Below, piece by piece: positions 1 to 10,512 of a stretch of 64,000 nucleotides of DNA (positions are counted from its first letter, which is position 1; every line of letters starts with the position of its first letter). Made by a program: the position numbers and the translations under genes. The stretch covers positions 473,975 to 537,974 of the forward strand of contig CAUJNA010002824.1 of NCBI GenBank assembly GCA_963377175.1. Direction: 5' to 3'. The notes under the pieces were generated by a model that had not been told where the DNA came from, made no database searches, and saw only the letters and a program-made list of their open reading frames with translations. This DNA is from Effrenium voratum. Its lineage: Eukaryota; Sar; Dinophyceae; Suessiales; Symbiodiniaceae.

Positions 1-265
1 CTTGCTCGACCTAGCTGCATGGGCTGGAGACACACCGTATATAAGCGATAATTACCTCATATATAAACATCACCGCATTTGCTAGCTTTATGTGCTGCAT
101 TGTAAGTCAACAGGTTACATGGGGCGGCATGGCTGTGACCTCAAACTGCAAGAATGGGCCCATAAATTTCCCCAACACAACCCCCGAATAAAACGAATTG
201 ACCCTCGAATATAATGAAATTAACTTACATACACACAAATCATGGACTTTCTGAAAGTGTATCCT

Positions 266-384
266 GGCAAGTCCCATACCCCCAGCGAACATCCCAATCC
301 CCACCAAAATAGACTAAAATGGGTGGTGCCCCTGGTGCCCCTACCCCAAAATAGTATCCCATTGGTTTCGACCCACAGCCATTT
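266..384. mobile_element. Family B inverted-repeat element, copy 1
   Basis: One of seven copies of a ~110 bp element whose intact ends read TGGCTGTGGGTCAAAAC and its inverse. The core CCCCAGYGAACATCCCAATC and the CCCCAAAATGG block are present. The left end is altered, and the 13-mer GTATCCTGGCAAG stands on both sides (262-271 region and 375-388 region), which looks like a target duplication or a larger repeat. No coding capacity, so a non-autonomous element. Confidence 0.7.
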
Positions 385-710
385 TGTATCCTGGCAAGCG
401 ACATTCACTGGGCGCACTTGAGACTGGGCATGTCCGGCAGGCCATTCAGCTTTCAGGCTGAAGGACTTCAGAGTCAAAGCGTTTTAATGCTTTGGACAAG
501 TCAGCTACTTGGTTGACGTTGGAAGGGGAGCAAAAACAAAAGTGTTCAACCACTAAACCACCATAAGCAAAAATGTAAAATGTTTCCCAACAACAAATAT
601 GGCTACTGCTTGGTACCTGGAACGATAAGGACAAAGATCTTGCAGCGTGTTCAAATGAGCGGCCTCCCTCGAACGACGAACATGAACACGTTGCGCCATA
701 CCCTTATCTT

Positions 711-820
711 CTAGGTCCTCCAGGAAAGAGGTTATTCTAAGGGTACCCTTTGTTCTGTAGTCTATTATTCCCGGAGCCCTCCCCCAAAAAAGGGTAAAAG
801 GGCACTACTGCGGGACCTGG
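711..820. mobile_element. Family A inverted-repeat element, copy 1
   Basis: Family A is the commonest short element here (13 near-complete copies plus a fragment). It is ~110 bp, begins CTAGGTCCTCCAGTAG and ends with the inverse CTACTGGGGGACCTAG. The middle carries TAGAATAAGGGTACCC, TGTAGTCTATTTTAGTAGG and GGGAACCCTCCCCC. This copy is nearly complete with a diverged right end (ACTGCGGGACCTGG). Confidence 0.8.
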
Positions 821-1082
821 TTAACGTCTTTGCTATTGCCTTGACGTGGCGGGGTCCCGTGAGCAACTCCCACAGGACAAAATTTGACCCGCAAGATGCC
901 GAAACCTGCATTTCTGGCATCGGTTCGATCTCGGGCCGGTGGGAGGGGCACCTGGAAGATCAGATTCCTCTTATAGGGACCCCCTGTCTGGTGCCATGTT
1001 AGTGAGCAGGAGGGGTAACTATGGTTTAAACACTTGGCCTTACGGTATCCCCTGGTCACCTATCAACCCTCTTGGTGGCTAG

Positions 1083-1580
1083 ATGGACAACTCAGCCCCG
1101 ACGCCTGCGCGTTCAGCGGCGAGTAGCGATAATCATCCCTCAAGTCCCGAAGGCGCACCTCGAGAGCAGTCTGGGTCATGGCTCCCCTAGGGATCCTTAC
1201 CCTCCCACCAATTCACATGGAACCTGACGGGGGGGGGAGTGTGGAAGACCATGTTCTTGTCAAAGGGACCGCCTGTTAGGTTCCACTTTAGTTGGTGGGA
1301 GGGTGCCATGATTGTTTTCGCTTACTTAAGGGGTCCATTACCACCCCTTTTGACCATGGGACCTACGTGCGTACATGTGGGGCAGATTGCCTCTCCTTAG
1401 CCTATTTTTTGCAACGTGCGCAAGAATTCAGGCCAGCCGTTGAACCAAGAACGGGAGGTCTCTGGGGAGGTGTCAATCTGCTTACCTTTGCGCACCAATG
1501 GCAATGGCTTCGCGTTCAGCCGCGAAGCCGAGGCGGGCAATTCTGGCACATATTATCAGTCCAGTGCTTCAAGTCAACAG
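1083..1580 (+). CDS. possible first exons of a plus-strand gene, unknown product
   Basis: ATG at 1083 opens a Ser/Pro/Ala-rich stretch of about 30 codons (starts MDNSAPTPARSAASSDN) up to a GT at 1175, in a GC-rich patch. A second coding-looking patch begins after a pyrimidine-rich tract and AATTCAG near 1431 and runs to about 1580. The phases of the two pieces give a different reading of the second exon than the one that looks most protein-like, so the join is not secure. A family K element lies between them. No family recognised. Confidence 0.2.
1198..1304. mobile_element. Family K inverted-repeat element, copy 1
   Basis: Ends TACCCTCCCACCAA and its inverse TTGGTGGGAGGGT enclose ~105 bp with an inner inverted pair (CATGGAACCTGAC / GTTAGGTTCCA). 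Other copies are at 17,331 and 43,761, with a worn one at 41,613. Confidence 0.7.
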
Positions 1581-1859
1581 TGGCGGCAACTAATCATCTT
1601 ACCCCACTGGCCTTTATCATGACATAGTATTGTGTTAAACAAAAAAAAACAGGTTGATGACGCAAGGCAGACTCTCTGCGCAGATGGAACGCGTTCAAAC
1701 TAGGTTGATAGTTTTCATGGCCACCTCAACGGCAACTCGATCATGTGCCATGATGAAATCTTGGGTCGTCATCACTTGCTCTGGAACCTTTAGATGGTTG
1801 TGTACAAGGGGTTTGGGGGGCAGACACTTTCACCACAAGTAAAAGCTGCCTTGAGCCTT

Positions 1860-2345
1860 ACACATTTACGCAATGCTGGGTTTCCTCCGCGCGCCCCATG
1901 AGTATGCATTTCCATTTGGGAAACCCTTGCTCTGCGGACATCATTTGCTCGTGGATGTACACCCAAATCTCACCGTGATCCCATCAACATTCCAACGACG
2001 TTCAAAAACCATACTCCACCCACTTCCAGAGTTCGACAGCTGAGAAGATTGAAGTTTGGAAGTGTGCATGGCTTACCGCCCAGAGACGTCCCCCCGTTTC
2101 GCCGGAGGTCCATATTGCAAAAGTTATGGTAGCTCAAGGACATGCATAGTTCCTTGAACATCCTCTACGGAGCCCGCGAGATCTTCGGCATGTGTACTAG
2201 CTTAAGTTTAATACAGTCTCAGGCGAATCTGAACATATATGTGGCTTTCCAGCTTCCTTCAAGGGTTGTTGATTGGTGCCCAAAATGGCCTACACAAGGG
2301 CACTTCAGGTACAAATGGACCGCTGGCTGAAGGTGTGTCCTGATT
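1860..2345. other. no recognisable gene
   Basis: Mixed-composition sequence without convincing splice-bounded exons, tandem repeats or copies of the element families. Short open frames exist on both strands but none is protein-like. Confidence 0.4.
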
Positions 2346-2347
2346 TG

Positions 2348-2465
2348 GCCATGGGTCAAAATCCCGTACCCCCAGTGAACATCCCAATCCTGACTAAAAT
2401 TGGTTCTAAAATGGGTCGTGCACCTACCCCAAAATGGGACCCCATTGGTTTTGACCCACAGCCAT
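2348..2465. mobile_element. Family B inverted-repeat element, copy 2
   Basis: Starts TGGCCATGGGTCAAAATCCC and ends GGTTTTGACCCACAGCCA, with the family core between. The sequence to its right (GTATACTGGCACGTGAGC, then CACTGGGCGCA) matches the right flank of copy 1, so the element may be part of a longer repeat. Bases 2516-2545 (CAGTCCTACCATCCCTTGGC) also recur right of copy 3 near 4520. Confidence 0.8.
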
Positions 2466-2574
2466 TTGTATACTGGCACGTGAGCTTCACTGGGCGCATT
2501 TGGCACAAAGTTGTTCAGTCCTACCATCCCTTGGCAACATGCACCAAAGCAAAAGTGTGCCCCGAAACTTTCTT

Positions 2575-2715
2575 TCTTTCTCCAACCCCCCAGCCTCTCG
2601 GCTGTGGGTGAGCCCATGCTTGGAGCTCTTGCCAGTGCACGCTCCCATGGCGAGCCGCGCAAAAGCTGCGCGAGTGACAAGTCCCTGGACATCCCATTCC
2701 CTCCATGGCTTCCCC
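2575..2715 (-). pseudogene. PPR-like fragment, weak
   Basis: One minus frame reads SLAQLLRGSPWERALARA, matching the helix junction of dinoflagellate PPR repeats (I-S-A-C-x-x-G-x-x-W-x-x-A-L). The other conserved part (D-V-x-S-F-N) is missing and neighbouring frames are also open. It could be a decayed exon of a second PPR gene or chance in a GC-rich patch. Confidence 0.22.
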
Positions 2716-2853
2716 AAAACCGTGTATCGTCGTGGATCTTCTTGTGACGTGTCCTTTTGCATTCTTTGCGCGTTTTAAGGGCGCACCCGCTGATTGCGAG
2801 TGAGCTGTGCAAGCTGAATTAATTCTGGCAGCGATGATGCGCGGCGAGTATGC

Positions 2854-3171
2854 GTGGCCCAGGCAAATGATGCAACTCCCAGTCTTGATCCCCAATTCAT
2901 CAACCAGCCAAAGTTCCCTGCAAGAATGCAACCAACAAGGGTTGACTTAGATGGTCCAAAAGGTTGCCAGCCCTTCATGTCTCGGCAACCAACACTGCTC
3001 GCCCTCCCAACTAACAAACCCAACAGCAGCCCTTTGTGGATTGCTGGGCCTGTGTCGCAACAAGGAACCCCCCAACAAACATGTTGGTCTTTACGTCTCC
3101 CCCTAAGCCAAGAAAAAGCTTCTGACAATCACCCGTTGCCGCCGTATCTCAGCAAAGCACGCGGCACGTGA
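2854..3171 (+). CDS. hypothetical open frame or terminal exon
   Basis: An open frame of about 105 codons ending in TGA at 3171, with a natural residue mix (DATPSLDPQFINQPKF near the start) and a possible CAG acceptor at 2856-2858. No membrane helix, no known motif. The opposite strand is also open over much of the stretch, so coding status is unsure. Confidence 0.2.
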   Translation: MAQANDATPSLDPQFINQPKFPARMQPTRVDLDGPKGCQPFMSRQPTLLALPTNKPNSSPLWIAGPVSQQGTPQQTCWSLRLPLSQEKASDNHPLPPYLSKARGT

Positions 3172-3333
3172 AACGGCCATTGTAGAAATTGCTAGCAGCA
3201 ATGTCGTTGCTAAGCCTCAAATCCCTCAAATCTCCGGCACATGGCACCCTTACTGTGCGATTTGTATTCGTGTCCTGTCTTATCCTATCTTATCCCAGGT
3301 TGTCCTATCTTACCGTGCTATGTATCTATCGAA

Positions 3334-3363
3334 TTATCTATCTATCTATCTATCTATCTACCC
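3334..3363. repeat. (TATC)n microsatellite
   Basis: Uninterrupted TATC units, about seven copies, preceded by a diverged pyrimidine-rich run of TATCTTA/TCCTATC words from 3280. Confidence 0.9.
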
Positions 3364-3451
3364 ACCTACCTATACCTTACTTCTATGACCGCTGGGGCTC
3401 AAAACACAAGGCCATTAAGCATACTAACAACGGAAACTTGCAGCAAACACC

Positions 3452-3720
3452 TGCGAACATCGCGAAAACACGAAAACCGCGAAACAACAAACACCGTGAA
3501 AACACGAAAACCGCGAAAACGCGAAAACCAAGAAAACACAAAAATCACAAAACTGCGCAAGCAGCAAAAACAGCAAAATCACGAGAACCACGAAGACCAC
3601 GAAAACGCGAAAACTGCGAACACCTGAAAATCGTGAAACCACGAAAACGGGGGCAAAGAAAGAAAAACGCAAAACGCAAGCATAGGAGAACGGTAAAAAA
3701 AAACCGCAAGCTTCAAGAAA
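3452..3720. repeat. purine-rich GCGAAAACACGAAAACC array
   Basis: About 270 bp of irregular 9-18 bp units built from CGAAAACC, GCGAAAAC and CACGAAAA. The word period lets long open frames run through it on both strands (Lys/Arg/Thr-rich on plus, Phe/Val-rich on minus), so these should not be called genes. A related T/C-rich tract (CGGTTTTCCGGT words) follows at 3770-3835 and could pair with it. Confidence 0.8.
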
Positions 3721-4100
3721 AAGGCAAAAGCCACGAGAGCCAGCAATGTAGTTTTGTGGTTTGCTCGGTCTTCTCGGTTTTCCGGTTTTATCGGTCATAT
3801 CGGTTTTCCGGTGTTATCAGTTTTCTCAGTTTTCTCGCGCGAATCCGGCTAGCTCCGTGTCGCTTAAAACGATTGCTTAGCACCCTTAGCACATCCAAAT
3901 AGACGCGTGAGAGGTCGGCACCCAAAGCCGCGATGAAACCGGAAACAAAGCCACATCCTTTCAACGGATGGCAAAGACTCGCGTCGCAAAGACTACTTGT
4001 GTGGCTCTTGGGTCAGATTTTGACATCCCGGACGGCCGGGTTTTCCCCTATCCCGGCTAGAAACATATTAAAACCGCCGAAAAGGGGGGAACAAAACACA

Positions 4101-4214
4101 ATTAGGTGTCCTTTCAGGGTAAATAGATGGGTTTCCGTGGTAGATGAGAAACCACCAGTTCAACCAGGGAAACTCATGGATTTTTCGACCAAAACCACCC
4201 AAAAAGGACACACA
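4101..4214. mobile_element. Family C (hAT-like) element, copy 1
   Basis: Ends AGGTGTCCTTTC and AAAAAGGACAC enclose ~110 bp with the inner words AAATAGATGGGTTTCC, TGGTAGATGA and TTTTTCGACCAAAAC that mark the family. No clear target duplication survives at this copy. Confidence 0.75.
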
Positions 4215-4337
4215 TCCCCTTAAACCGCAGCTTCGTCGCGGCCAGTTCGTGAGGCCGGAGTCCATCCCCAGTTCTCTGCAGTTCTACGTTTTGAGCGCAA
4301 GAAGGCGCTGACTCGGTTGCGAAATCTGCTCCCCTGC

Positions 4338-4452
4338 CATGGGTCAAAATCCCGGTTAGCCCCCGTGGACATGCCAATCCCCACTAAAATAGACTAAAAT
4401 GTGGTGGTGCACCTACCCCAAAATGGTACCATGCTGTTGACCCACAGCCATC
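4338..4452. mobile_element. Family B inverted-repeat element, copy 3
   Basis: GCCATGGGTCAAAATCCC at the left and GTTGACCCACAGCCAT at the right, with the standard core. The right terminal repeat is slightly worn (CATGCTGTTGACC). Confidence 0.8.
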
Positions 4453-4603
4453 TTTTAAAAGCTTTTAGTGGTTTATTACGGAAAACCCCGAAAAAAGTTG
4501 GCGAAAAGCTGTGCAGTCCTAACATCCCTTGGCAACATGCACCAAAGACAACCCTGTGAAAAGCTCCAAAACCCAGAAGTTCAAAGGCAACTATGAACAA
4601 TTT

Positions 4604-4732
4604 CTCTAGGGGTACCTTCCGCATTCTTTCCAGGGATCCTTCTTTCCAGAAGACCTCCAGAAACCCAGGGAACACGGATCCGGTTTTTGAAAAGAACGAT
4701 GAGTGAACAGAATGGGGAATCGTAACCTCCGG
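4604..4732. mobile_element. Family E inverted-repeat element, copy 1 (reverse orientation)
   Basis: Family E carries CTAGGGG ends and an inner inverted pair built on CCATTCTTT...GGATCC and GGATCCCTGGAAAGAATGG. Here CTAGGGGTACCTTCCGCATT stands on the left and the AACAGAATGGGGAATCG end on the right. Four other copies lie at 8192, 25,997, 27,354 and 35,544. Confidence 0.75.
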
Positions 4733-4805
4733 AATTTCCATCTATTTTGTGGCGGTGGGGCCTTCAAACCCCGGTTCAAAAGAATGAGGCTGCCCGAGCG
4801 TTGGA

Positions 4806-4880
4806 GTCCAGCTAGCTCAGTGGTAGGTAACCAGGCATTTTAGCTCTACATGGAGTGTGCATGGCTCCCCCCGGTCGCCA
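4806..4880 (+). ncRNA. tRNA-derived fragment (tRNA pseudogene or SINE head)
   Basis: CTAGCTCAGTGGTAGG is a near-perfect tRNA A box/D-arm. Bases about 4854-4870 fold as a 5-bp stem with a 7-base loop at T-arm distance (GGAGT / GCTCC), but the loop GTGCATG lacks the usual TTCRANY. The 3' acceptor strand does not pair with the 5' one, so this is not a working tRNA gene. A SINE derived from a tRNA is the likeliest reading. Confidence 0.35.
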
Positions 4881-5287
4881 GACCGCCACGCCGGTTTCTT
4901 GCCGCCGTGCCATGTTTATGTACCGCAGGATACCGCCCGCGCACGCCAGGCATAAGAAGCATAGCGCCTCGCTTCGAGGGTTGAAGGGATCAACGCATCA
5001 GCTCGACGGGCAGTGAGAACGGGAACTGGGGAATTGGGTGGACCCGTGTAGGAGAGAGATCTTATTAAATAAGAGGTACAACAGTGGCATTGGCATCAGA
5101 ATCGATCCAAGTTCGGCAGCACATAGATGATATGCATGTTTCTCTGCAGTAGGCAAACCTCTAGCTGGCTGGTTTTCTGTTTGTTTCCGCCCAAAAAAAG
5201 TGTACCAAGGGAATCCACAAGTACATTCCCAAGTAGGCACCCCGCCCTGAGCCTTTTCTTTGGAAAGCGCTGACCTCTACTTCCAGT

Positions 5288-5350
5288 TTAAGTCCCGTGG
5301 AGAAAACAACAACATTATGTCCAGTGATAGTTTCCCTTTAAGACAGCGCC
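5288..5350. mobile_element. Family I element, worn copy
   Basis: Contains TTTAAGTCCCGTGGAGAAAA and AGTGATAGTTTCCCTTTAA, the two landmarks of family I (better copies at 10,318, 15,634, 20,185 and 47,172). The right half is missing. Confidence 0.5.
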
Positions 5351-5611
5351 AAACAAGAACGATTCTTATTGCAAATGCCAGAGCACCTGTCCAGCACTAA
5401 GAAACCTGGTCTAGCCCAAGGCGCGCGGTGCTTCCAATGCCAAGAGTGCCATCGCACTCTCATTCTCTGTCCGTTGATGGTGGCGACACGAATCAGAAAA
5501 AGAAGCAACGACACTGCATGCTAACGGATCTCGGAACCTACCGAACATAAATACTAGATGCACAGCAATGTCAACTGGAGATACATCCGAGAACCAGTGG
5601 TTGCCCTGTCA

Positions 5612-5727
5612 CTAGGTCAGTGAAATCATCTTCTCGAGAAGAGCCCTCTGGTTATGCCTGACTATTCCAGCTTGATACACTAGCTCAAATGTAGCTGCAT
5701 CTAGTCCCCATCTGCCTGCACCAACTG
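5612..5727 (-). CDS. probable terminal exon, unknown protein
   Basis: After a GGTGCAG acceptor-like site the frame reads about 35 natural codons (RWGLDAATFELVYQAGIV, then RALLEKMISLT) to a TAG at 5612. The residue mix is amphipathic helix-like. The piece between this exon and 5950 is interrupted by the inverted-repeat element at 5753, and the upstream exon is uncertain. No family recognised. Confidence 0.35.
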
Positions 5728-5752
5728 ACCAGCCTTGGAAAATGCATCGTCT

Positions 5753-5839
5753 TTCAACAATCATGGAAGCTGACAAACAGGTTCTGAAAGACCACCATCC
5801 ACTTGAAAAGGCCTCCTGTCCACTTCCATGATTGTTGAA
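5753..5839. mobile_element. single inverted-repeat element with perfect 17-bp ends
   Basis: TTCAACAATCATGGAAG at 5753-5769 is repeated as an exact inverse, CTTCCATGATTGTTGAA, at 5823-5839, with 53 bp between. No other copy is seen in the window. Perfect ends suggest a recent insertion, or a strong hairpin. Confidence 0.7.
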
Positions 5840-6469
5840 CAGGTAGGGCGTAACACGCCTCCACAAACCCGTCACGCGACGCGACGTGATGGGCTTGCAA
5901 TTGCAGCGAGAAACAGTCCGTGCAACTCTTAAACAGTCCACGCCTTTCACTACCGGAAACAGAGCTCGGAGATCCTCTGCAGAACGTGGAACCCGTGAAG
6001 ACTCGATTTTGCAGCGATGACCAATTGTTCACATGTCACTTGTCACACGGAGCTTCCTTGATATCACTGAAGATACACAACCATCTGCTCATGTCAGCAA
6101 CCTCATCATGAAAAACTGGACTCGTGGACGCTCTCCGTCGGTTCCGTGGCTTCCCAGCTCGATCGGGTGGTTGACACAGGGCCGGGCCTTCTTTCTTGCG
6201 CAATCATCGCACCAAAAGGAAGGAAGCTCACAAACATTGCCAACAAGGCGTGCGTAACATCAGGAATAGATGCCTTAGCGAATAAATGGTCACCTCCTCA
6301 AAGCGAATCAGCTTTCTCATAGCCATGCCCCGGCAATGGCAAGACGCGGAATGTATACCAATACCAATGGCTCTCTATGCTGCATGGCCTCCCACCACCA
6401 CAAACATTGCCTCCCACAATCACACACATCGCCACTCTTGGAGGCTCCACAAACAAAAAGGGAAAAGAA

Positions 6470-6583
6470 CTAGGTCCTCCAGCAGAGAAGTTAGAATAAG
6501 GGTACCCTTTTTTCGGTAGTCTATTTTAGTAGGGGAACCCTCCCCCAACAAAGTTGGTACAAGGGCACTACTGGGGAACCTAG
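6470..6583. mobile_element. Family A inverted-repeat element, copy 2
   Basis: CTAGGTCCTCCAGCAG at the left, CTACTGGGGAACCTAG at the right; the inner landmarks are complete. Confidence 0.85.
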
Positions 6584-7329
6584 TGGAAATCAGTAGATGC
6601 CATTGCTGAGTCTCTGAGCTCAAGTGCAAACTTGCACCGTCCCCAGGAACGTCCTCAGGAAGCAGTGTCCAAATCACAGCTTTCATCGGTAAATTCTGTT
6701 GCCCATATTCTCCAACCACCCCATGGTTTTGACACACTCCCTGTAAACTTAGTGATAAATAGGAAGCCTGGAAAAAAGAAGGGAACAACAACACATGGCC
6801 ATCCCTGTTTGGCTCCCTTGCGGAACATGATGCAAGGATAGATTCACGGATGTTCCACTTCATTGGGCCCTTGACATACGGTTCAAGACTTGCTCCAACC
6901 AACATCTGGGCGTGTCTCCCCAGGCTCGATGACCAGGGCGACCAGGAAACCGAACCTGACTTCCAACGGACCAGCTTGGAATAGTGAAGAGAAACCCATC
7001 CCAACAAGGACACTTTTTGAACAACTGGAGGTCTGGGGCCTTGAAATCTAGCATCACCTTGGGACTTTGCAGCCTAAAAAACACACACAAAAAAAACAAA
7101 AACGAAGAGCCCTTTTAAAAGGGCCTTGAGAAGACCCCACCCCGCCTTTTGAGATGATTCCCTTTGGAAAACCCGCGAGAGATTGCCATCGAATCGATGT
7201 GCCTCAAAGCTGAATATCCGGACCACCTTCCAGCCCGTCGAGCACCTGGTTGCTTCTTGAGACCAGCTGGGGGGTGGCCTTTGTTGAAGCTTAAGACGCT
7301 GGATCCCACCCCGGCGAAAACGCAAGTTT

Positions 7330-7360
7330 TGGGTTGGGGCGGGGTGGGGGGTGGGGGGGG
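7330..7360. repeat. poly-G tract
   Basis: A run of G broken by single T bases (GGGGTGGGGGGTGGGGGGGG). It could form a G-quadruplex on the plus strand. Confidence 0.8.
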
Positions 7361-7389
7361 GGGATGGCTTCGCAGTTGCTGAGGTGGAC

Positions 7390-7975
7390 ACTTCACTTGC
7401 AAGCTGAGGTCGTACCCCCGCTTTCATTTGTGTCCTTCTTCGGCTGGCGCAGCAGCCATGTCCCTGCAGTGACCTTGCGCCATTTGTGGTACGCCGGCCT
7501 CAGGAGATTGACTCACTGCACTCTATTCTTTGCTTGCCACATTGCCAAGACCCCATCATTCTGTTCACGCAGGCCACTGCAACAGATTTCCGCTGCAATG
7601 TGTGCTTCTTTTGCGAACGCCCGAGCTGCGGCGGGCTTGTCACGACTACTGCTTCCGGACCTGGCCACTGCCGCCAGCAGTATCACCGAAGCCTCCGCAA
7701 CGAGCAAGTGGCCTCCCCAACTTTCTCATTGCCGTATGGAGTTCATCCGCGACCTCAAGAAGTGCATGAAATCTACTTTGAAGTGGGGTATCAGCGAGGT
7801 GGCAGGCACGCAGCGAATCGATCAGCACTGGTCCCACATCAGTGGAGAACAAATGCTCATGAGTGCCTCTGCCTGTGGCAAAGCCTGGGAAGGTTGGCGA
7901 AGACGGTCAACTCATGGCAGGCACGCCGCTGACTCTGACAAAGGATCCCTGAAAATGGACCTTCTTGGGAGCTAG
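7390..7975 (+). other. GC-rich island, possibly decayed coding sequence
   Basis: The longest GC-rich non-repetitive stretch left of 13 kb. All three plus frames stay open for 60-210 codons and each has short protein-like pieces (QQISAAMCASFANARAAAG in one, GLPNFLIAVWSSSATS in another), as expected of a gene with frameshifts or of several exons in different phases. No motif fixes a family and minus frames are open too. Confidence 0.2.
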
Positions 7976-8191
7976 ACCATGATGTTGACATTCCCATTGT
8001 GTTGCGTGAAAATTCCCTTCAAAGTCTTGGTAATTGCATGACGTTTGGGTAACACGCTTGACAACATGTTGAAAAGATGCATAGGTTGTTCCACAGTCGC
8101 GGGCTTGTCGACCCATGATGACGTGTCAGAATCCACGGGGTCAGATTTCACGACTTATCCTTGTTAAAGACCCCCCCCAATCCCTAAAATT

Positions 8192-8320
8192 CTAGGGTTT
8201 GATTCCTTTTCCATTATTTTCAAGCATCGTTCTTTCCAAAAACCGGATCCGTTTTCCCTGGGTTTCCGGAGGTTTTCTAGAAAGAAGGATCCCTGGAAAG
8301 AATGGTGAAGGTACCCCTAG
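8192..8320. mobile_element. Family E inverted-repeat element, copy 2
   Basis: Runs from CTAGGGTTTGATTCC to GGTGAAGGTACCCCTAG with the inner GGATCCGTTTTCCCTGGG and GGATCCCTGGAAAGAATGG. Confidence 0.85.
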
Positions 8321-8329
8321 ATAAATGGT

Positions 8330-8880
8330 GGTTCTACTTTTGGTTTCTCGTTTAAAGCCACAAGAAGATACAAAAAGAGGAGTTTGTCAGGAAACTATGG
8401 TTTTTCAAGTTGGTTTCCCTTTTAGAGCCAAAAGAGGAATCCTGAAAAGTCACCATATGAGATGGCGGTGAGAAGGCCCAACTTTTGCTCTCCGACACGC
8501 AAGTAGTTTATGCGGTCTCGCGGAAAAGTTATGTCGGCAAGTTTTGGACGCAGGCTTCATCCCTTATACAAATCCAAGGCCAATTAGTCTCAACTAGAGA
8601 CCCTGATCCTCTTTAATCTGACTGGTTTCCAGGGTCGCTTCAATTCAAGGTCAAACTCTTGTTGAATGGGGGTGACATTCCAAGATCAAAGCCTTAGCCT
8701 TTACTTTAAAAGTGTGGCTTATCTGGGATATGGGAATCTGAGAGTAAGTCTTGGCCATATCTGTATCAATTGAGTTCCGGGAATCTGAGAGTAAGTCTTA
8801 GCAATACTGAATTTGGAATTGGCGATACTAAATAAAGTCTTGGCACGTCCAAGCCAAACCCAGACACGGCCCCAGATGAC
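8330..8880. other. no recognisable gene; short internal duplications
   Basis: Contains GGGAATCTGAGAGTAAGTCTT twice in near form (8734 and 8779) and two GTTTTTCAAGTTGGTTTCCC / TACTTTTGGTTTCTCGTTT-like segments. This suggests local duplication, not coding sequence. Confidence 0.4.
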
Positions 8881-9597
8881 AGTTGGCACTCTGCGGGGGG
8901 CGGGGGGTAGTTGTTAAATCAGGTCCAAGAGCAGGAACCCTCTACAATGGGTTGTTTCATGTTGCTGTTTCCTTTTGGTCTTACTTCAAGACCACCTCCA
9001 CGAGCGCGAACGAACAGTTCAAGTATGAGGTTCCGCTGTCACAGCGGCCATATAGCTTTCGATGCTTCAAGTTCGCACTGCACAGCGGTGAACTCTGAAC
9101 ACAGCCGAAATCCGCAGGGCTCTCTTGCGATGTTGCAAGGTGGGCACAGAGAAAGCACACTTTCCACCCACACGTGTTGCTCCGCTGGATCCGTATATAA
9201 AAATCGATGGTTTGTAAACTTAAGTCAGACCTTTAGCTGGGGAGGGCTTAGATAAACCACCCTTTCAAAGCAAAAGGCTAACGCTTTGATCTGGATGTTT
9301 GTTTTTGGCCCGGATGGTCTGTCCAGAAATGTAACAAACTACTAAAGCGACCGACCCTGAAAGCAGTCACAGGAATCTGAGTTAGGAAACACTTTCTATA
9401 AAAGCGACCCCTGATAAAAGCAGGTCCGACATGATTCTATCACATACCCACACGAACCTTCGATGGACTTGGGTTGGGTTTTATTTTTCTTCCGCGTGGC
9501 TTGTCAAAACCGAAAGAAGGGAAGTGGCATGGAACAGCTCTGAAACTGAGGGCGGGCAATAGTTGCGAGAAAAAACAAGAAGAAAAAAAACACGAAT

Positions 9598-9676
9598 TCT
9601 ACAAGGAGTTCTACCAGGCCGTGCAAGGAGCCTTACAAGGCCTTACAAGGTCTACAAGGCCCTACAAGGAGTCTTA
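9598..9676. repeat. CCTACAAGG minisatellite
   Basis: About eight imperfect units of YTACAAGG with variable spacers (ACAAGGAGTTCTACCAGG, CTTACAAGGCCTTACAAGG). Confidence 0.75.
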
Positions 9677-10317
9677 GGATGCAATTGTTTACGCAATTAG
9701 TCGTTCTTCTTTCGTTGTTATTATTATCATGTTGTTATATGATTTTATTAATTCTATCTTTTCAAACAAAATGTATGTTTACCTCATTAGTATCTCTTTT
9801 TCGTTCTTCGCTGACCTACTCTCTGAAACCAATGCAGGATGTCCCGGACCTCCTGGGGCCTTTTGAACAAAGGCGGAACCCTGTTGTTGGTCGCTGCCTG
9901 ACTTTCCAGGGGCACCGAAAACCCCTCAGAAAAGTAGCATGGGGCATGGGAGGTCTGGGGTAGAAGTTGGTGTTGCCAAATTTGTTTAGGGATGTCTTGG
10001 GTTCTTGGGTGCACAAGCTCCAAGGGAGGAACCAAACGTTTTCAGATGGGTTTCTGCGTGTCAGCAAAATTCTTTCCTGGTTTTGTGACGTGGCCTTGGG
10101 TTCTTTTCACCAGGGCGGACATGTCTGCTTTGAACAATTCACAGCAGACTTCAATAACCACACCCTCAACGGGCAAAACCCAGCTCCAACGAAACACACA
10201 CAGGCCCGAAAGAACTCAAAGCAGCAATGCCGCATGCCATTGCCCCCCCTTCAAGCGGGCTACAGGGCTCTAAGCAGTGGTTCTTATTGTTGATACCCGT
10301 TTGGGATTTGGTTTCCA

Positions 10318-10432
10318 AGCCTCCACTTGCTTGCTTAAGTCCCCTGGAAAAAACATATTTGCAGTAGTGATTCATTCCCTTTAGACCCAACAGGGGAAAA
10401 AAATACACGTTCTTAACCAAATGGAACCCTGG
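10318..10432. mobile_element. Family I element, copy 2
   Basis: On the minus strand it begins TTCCATTTGGTTAAG, contains TAAAGGGAATGAATCACTAC and ends TTTTTTCCAGGGGACTTAAG. The pyrimidine run plus CAG at the right end is a ready-made splice acceptor in that orientation. Confidence 0.75.
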
Positions 10433-10433
10433 T

Positions 10434-10512
10434 AAATGGACACATGGACTAAAACCTGTAGTCCCCTGGTAGTTTAATTTTGACCCGCACCCATTTGGTT
10501 TTGGAGGCAAAC
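10434..10512. mobile_element. Family J repeat, copy 1
   Basis: Contains GGACTAAAACCTGTAGTCCC and GGTAGTTTAATTTTGACCC, landmarks shared with copies at 19,420, 33,724, 45,705, 45,930 and 55,440. The ends resemble family B (GGCTGTGGCTCAAAA), so J may be a B relative. Confidence 0.6.

Noticed and set aside
880..950. tRNA-like sequence with GGTTCGATCTC
   Set aside because: B-box word present, but no A box at the right distance and no arms.
3189..3902. Lys/Arg/Thr-rich 237-codon plus frame and Phe-rich minus frame
   Set aside because: Both are produced by the CGAAAAC and TATC repeats.
5754..6032. Minus frame through the perfect inverted repeat at 5,753
   Set aside because: It reads into the element; only the terminal exon at 5,612-5,727 looks protein-like.
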